DNA from: Mediterranea massiliensis
GTDB taxonomy: Bacteria > Bacteroidota > Bacteroidia > Bacteroidales > Bacteroidaceae
DNA: 64,000 nucleotides
Reading direction: 5' to 3'
Assembly (NCBI GenBank): GCA_015060685.1
Contig: SUXZ01000015.1
Coordinates: forward strand, 1-64,000
Below the pieces are notes generated by a model, which saw only the letters and a list, made by a program, of their open reading frames with translations, was not told the origin of the DNA and made no database searches. Both the position numbers and the translations under genes were made by a program. This document shows positions 62,328 to 64,000 of this stretch, piece after piece; position 1 is the first letter of the stretch, and every line of letters begins with the position of its first letter.

Positions 62328-63497
62328 TTAATCCAATAAACTGCTTTTTTTCTTGAACAGGCTTGCCACCTTCCAACACAACGATTGGAGAGGTTGGAGG
62401 AAATCCATAACCGGTAGGGTGAGGTAGTAACGACGCGACTCATTCAGTACCTTGGCCGTGAGGTTCAATACACACCCTTGCATAATCCATTTGGCCAAGC
62501 CTGCGAACAACGCAATGCCCGCCGCCAACCAATGCCCATTCACAACCGCAATCACCGTAGCGGCTATCCAGCAGACATGAAACAACAATCGTGTGGCGGT
62601 TTCTCCACCAAGCAGCAACTGTTGGTTACCTTTCAGCAATCGGGCCGTTTGTGCATACCCCATCTTCTCGGTACACCAATTCTTGCAAGACTCTATGTTG
62701 CTTGTCTGTACAATCGCCTCCGTGCAACACTCCACGCGCGTATTCTCCCCGTTGGCAATCTGGTTGATGAAAAGGTCGTCGTCGCCCCGTTGCAGGTTCA
62801 AGTGTGCCGAGAACCCTTTTTGCTGGAAGAACAACTCCTTGCGATAGGCCATGTTGCGCCCGATGCCCATGTATGGCTTGCCGGCCAACGCCATTCCCAG
62901 GTAGCGCATGGACTGGAACAGGTTGTCGAAAGCGATGCATCGGTTTGTCCAGCTCTTGTCGTGCTGGTAGCGGCTATATCCCAACACCACCTCGGTGCGC
63001 GAGGTAAAGTTGCGTGCCATGCACTTCAGCCATTGGTTGCTTGCGGGCGCACAATTCGGCTCGGTCACCACAATCCAATCATATTTGGCCGCCTTCACGC
63101 CGATGGTCAGTGCCAGCTTCTTCCGGCTCAGGTAGCGCGATGAGTTGGGCACGAAGCTATGATACAGGTTGTTATACTTGTTTTCCAGCGGCAAGATGAT
63201 GTTTTCGCTCTCTTCGTTGTCGCCGTCGTTAATCACAATTACCTCGAATAGCGGATAATCCTGCTCAAGGATGCTGGTCAGACACTCCTGAAGGTGCTCG
63301 CTGTCGTCGCGCACGCTGATGACCACCGACACCGGTGGTTGCTCTTTGGTAAAGGGTATGCCGTTTTGCTTGGCGTGCTTGTCTCGGAGGTAAATCCGGT
63401 TGTATAGGGTGAAGTAATAAACTGCCTGGATAATGAGAAACATGGCCGCCAAAAGCAGCAAGATGATTTCTGTTTTGCTGAATATGAGTGATTCCAT
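62328..63497 (-). CDS. Membrane glycosyltransferase, family 2
   Basis: A 389-residue processive-type GT2 with an N-terminal TM helix (about 10-30), a GT-A domain (VSVVISVRDDSEHLQECLTSIL; acidic pairs in VINDGDNEES and RGDDDLF), and two or more C-terminal TM helices. It transfers a sugar at the inner-membrane face, probably for a surface polysaccharide, but it stands alone without a cluster. The ATG at 63497 was chosen because a longer frame to 63542 crosses the -7 box at 63524-63531. Confidence 0.88.
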   Translation of the reverse strand: MESLIFSKTEIILLLLAAMFLIIQAVYYFTLYNRIYLRDKHAKQNGIPFTKEQPPVSVVISVRDDSEHLQECLTSILEQDYPLFEVIVINDGDNEESENIILPLENKYNNLYHSFVPNSSRYLSRKKLALTIGVKAAKYDWIVVTEPNCAPASNQWLKCMARNFTSRTEVVLGYSRYQHDKSWTNRCIAFDNLFQSMRYLGMALAGKPYMGIGRNMAYRKELFFQQKGFSAHLNLQRGDDDLFINQIANGENTRVECCTEAIVQTSNIESCKNWCTEKMGYAQTARLLKGNQQLLLGGETATRLLFHVCWIAATVIAVVNGHWLAAGIALFAGLAKWIMQGCVLNLTAKVLNESRRYYLTLPVMDFLQPLQSLCWKVASLFKKKSSLLD

Positions 63498-63523
63498 ACG
63501 ATGTAATTGTGTTTTTATAGCCG

Positions 63524-63531
63524 CAAAGATA
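63524..63531 (-). promoter_or_regulatory. -7 promoter box for the glycosyltransferase gene
   Basis: Minus-strand TATCTTTG matches TAnnTTTG exactly, 27 bp before the ATG at 63497. Confidence 0.5.
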
Positions 63532-63552
63532 ATGCAAATCAAAAAAACTTAT

Positions 63553-63560
63553 TACCTTTG
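63553..63560 (+). promoter_or_regulatory. -7 promoter box for pheT
   Basis: TACCTTTG matches TAnnTTTG exactly, 36 bp before the ATG at 63596. It is divergent from the glycosyltransferase promoter. Confidence 0.5.
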
Positions 63561-63595
63561 CAAGTCAAAATTTGAATAATAAAAATCTATATCAT

Positions 63596-64000
63596 ATGAA
63601 TATCTCGTATAATTGGCTGAAAGAGTATGTCGATTTCAATCTGACGCCCGACGAAGTGGCCGCTGCGCTAACCTCGATAGGGTTGGAAACCGGTAGCGTA
63701 GAAGAAGTACAAACCATTAAAGGCGGCTTGGAAGGTTTGGTTATTGGCGAAGTGCTTACTTGCGAAGTACACCCCAATTCCGACCACATGCACATCACCA
63801 CCGTAAACCTTGGACAAGGCGAACCGGTGCAGATTGTGTGCGGTGCGCCAAACGTTGCCGCCGGCCAGAAAGTAGTGGTAGCTACATTGGGTACCAAGCT
63901 TTACGATGGCGACGAGTGCTTCACCATCAAGAAGTCGAAGTTGCGCGGTGTAGAATCGAACGGTATGATTTGTGCCGAAGACGAAATAGGCATCGGAACC
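63596..64000 (+). CDS. pheT: Phenylalanine-tRNA ligase beta subunit (5' part, cut by window edge)
   Basis: The first 135 residues of PheT, which with PheS charges tRNA-Phe. It has the family start MNISYNWLKEYVDF, then the tRNA-binding (EMAP/OB-type) domain (about 39-135: GLVIGEVLTCEVHPNSDHMHITTVN, IVCGAPNVAAGQKVVVA, KLRGVESNGMICAEDE). The gene runs off the window. pheS is not next to it upstream, so the two subunit genes are unlinked here, as in other Bacteroidetes. Confidence 0.93.
   Translation, partial: MNISYNWLKEYVDFNLTPDEVAAALTSIGLETGSVEEVQTIKGGLEGLVIGEVLTCEVHPNSDHMHITTVNLGQGEPVQIVCGAPNVAAGQKVVVATLGTKLYDGDECFTIKKSKLRGVESNGMICAEDEIGIGT

Overview
This window reads as chromosome of a Bacteroidales bacterium (Bacteroides, Phocaeicola or Prevotella-like). 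The signs are class III fructose-bisphosphatase, BACON and BspA-type leucine-rich repeats, a TonB receptor with an N-terminal carboxypeptidase-like domain, lipoproteins with short lipoboxes, DUF4494, DUF5686 and DUF3237 proteins, and many copies of the Bacteroidetes promoter (-33 TTTG, about 19-21 bp, -7 TAnnTTTG). Start codons were chosen against these promoters where possible. Several longer reading frames would begin inside the promoter and were shortened.

Layout. 1-7.5 kb: fbp, a repeat-rich surface protein beside an acyl-CoA ligase, a candidate small RNA, and a LytS/LytR-type two-component pair. 7.6-12.7 kb: a polyamine ABC transporter operon (potA-B-C-D) that runs into an OmpA-like lipoprotein gene with no normal start codon. 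12.9-17.1 kb: alpha-galactosidase and the ABC-F factor EttA. 17.3-25.0 kb: a TonB receptor, a multidomain lipoprotein and a secreted nuclease in one direction, facing a membrane-tethered endonuclease/exonuclease/phosphatase; this looks like a nucleic-acid acquisition locus. 25-36.8 kb: 2-hydroxyacid dehydrogenase, a DUF3237 and alpha/beta-hydrolase pair, RarA, DUF5686 protein, TRIC channel, and M16 and M64 peptidases. 36.8-41.8 kb: an accessory region with an AT-rich three-gene operon (BACON/LRR surface protein, a protein with a HEPN-like RNAYSH motif, a small acidic protein). A promoter, a roughly 340-nt structured RNA and a terminator precede the operon, and several repeat elements surround it. 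41.8-50.2 kb: housekeeping genes (DUF4494, YggS, DedA, TPR, glnS, ribE, nitroreductase, YihY). 50.2-64 kb: RNase P RNA, a murein-peptide recycling pair (NlpC/P60 plus dipeptide epimerase), HtrA protease, SDR, cytidine deaminase, glucosaminidase/LysM protein, a sensor kinase, an aminotransferase, a LolC/E-type permease, a glycosyltransferase and the start of pheT.

Most of the window is ordinary core genome. The parts most worth a second look are the structured leader/ncRNA and the BACON-LRR/HEPN-like operon at 37.1-41.4 kb, two further candidate small RNAs (5.5 kb and 47.6 kb), the ATG-to-ATA change at the potD/ompA junction, and the nuclease-linked TonB locus. No tRNA, rRNA, CRISPR array, transposase, integrase or phage gene was seen.
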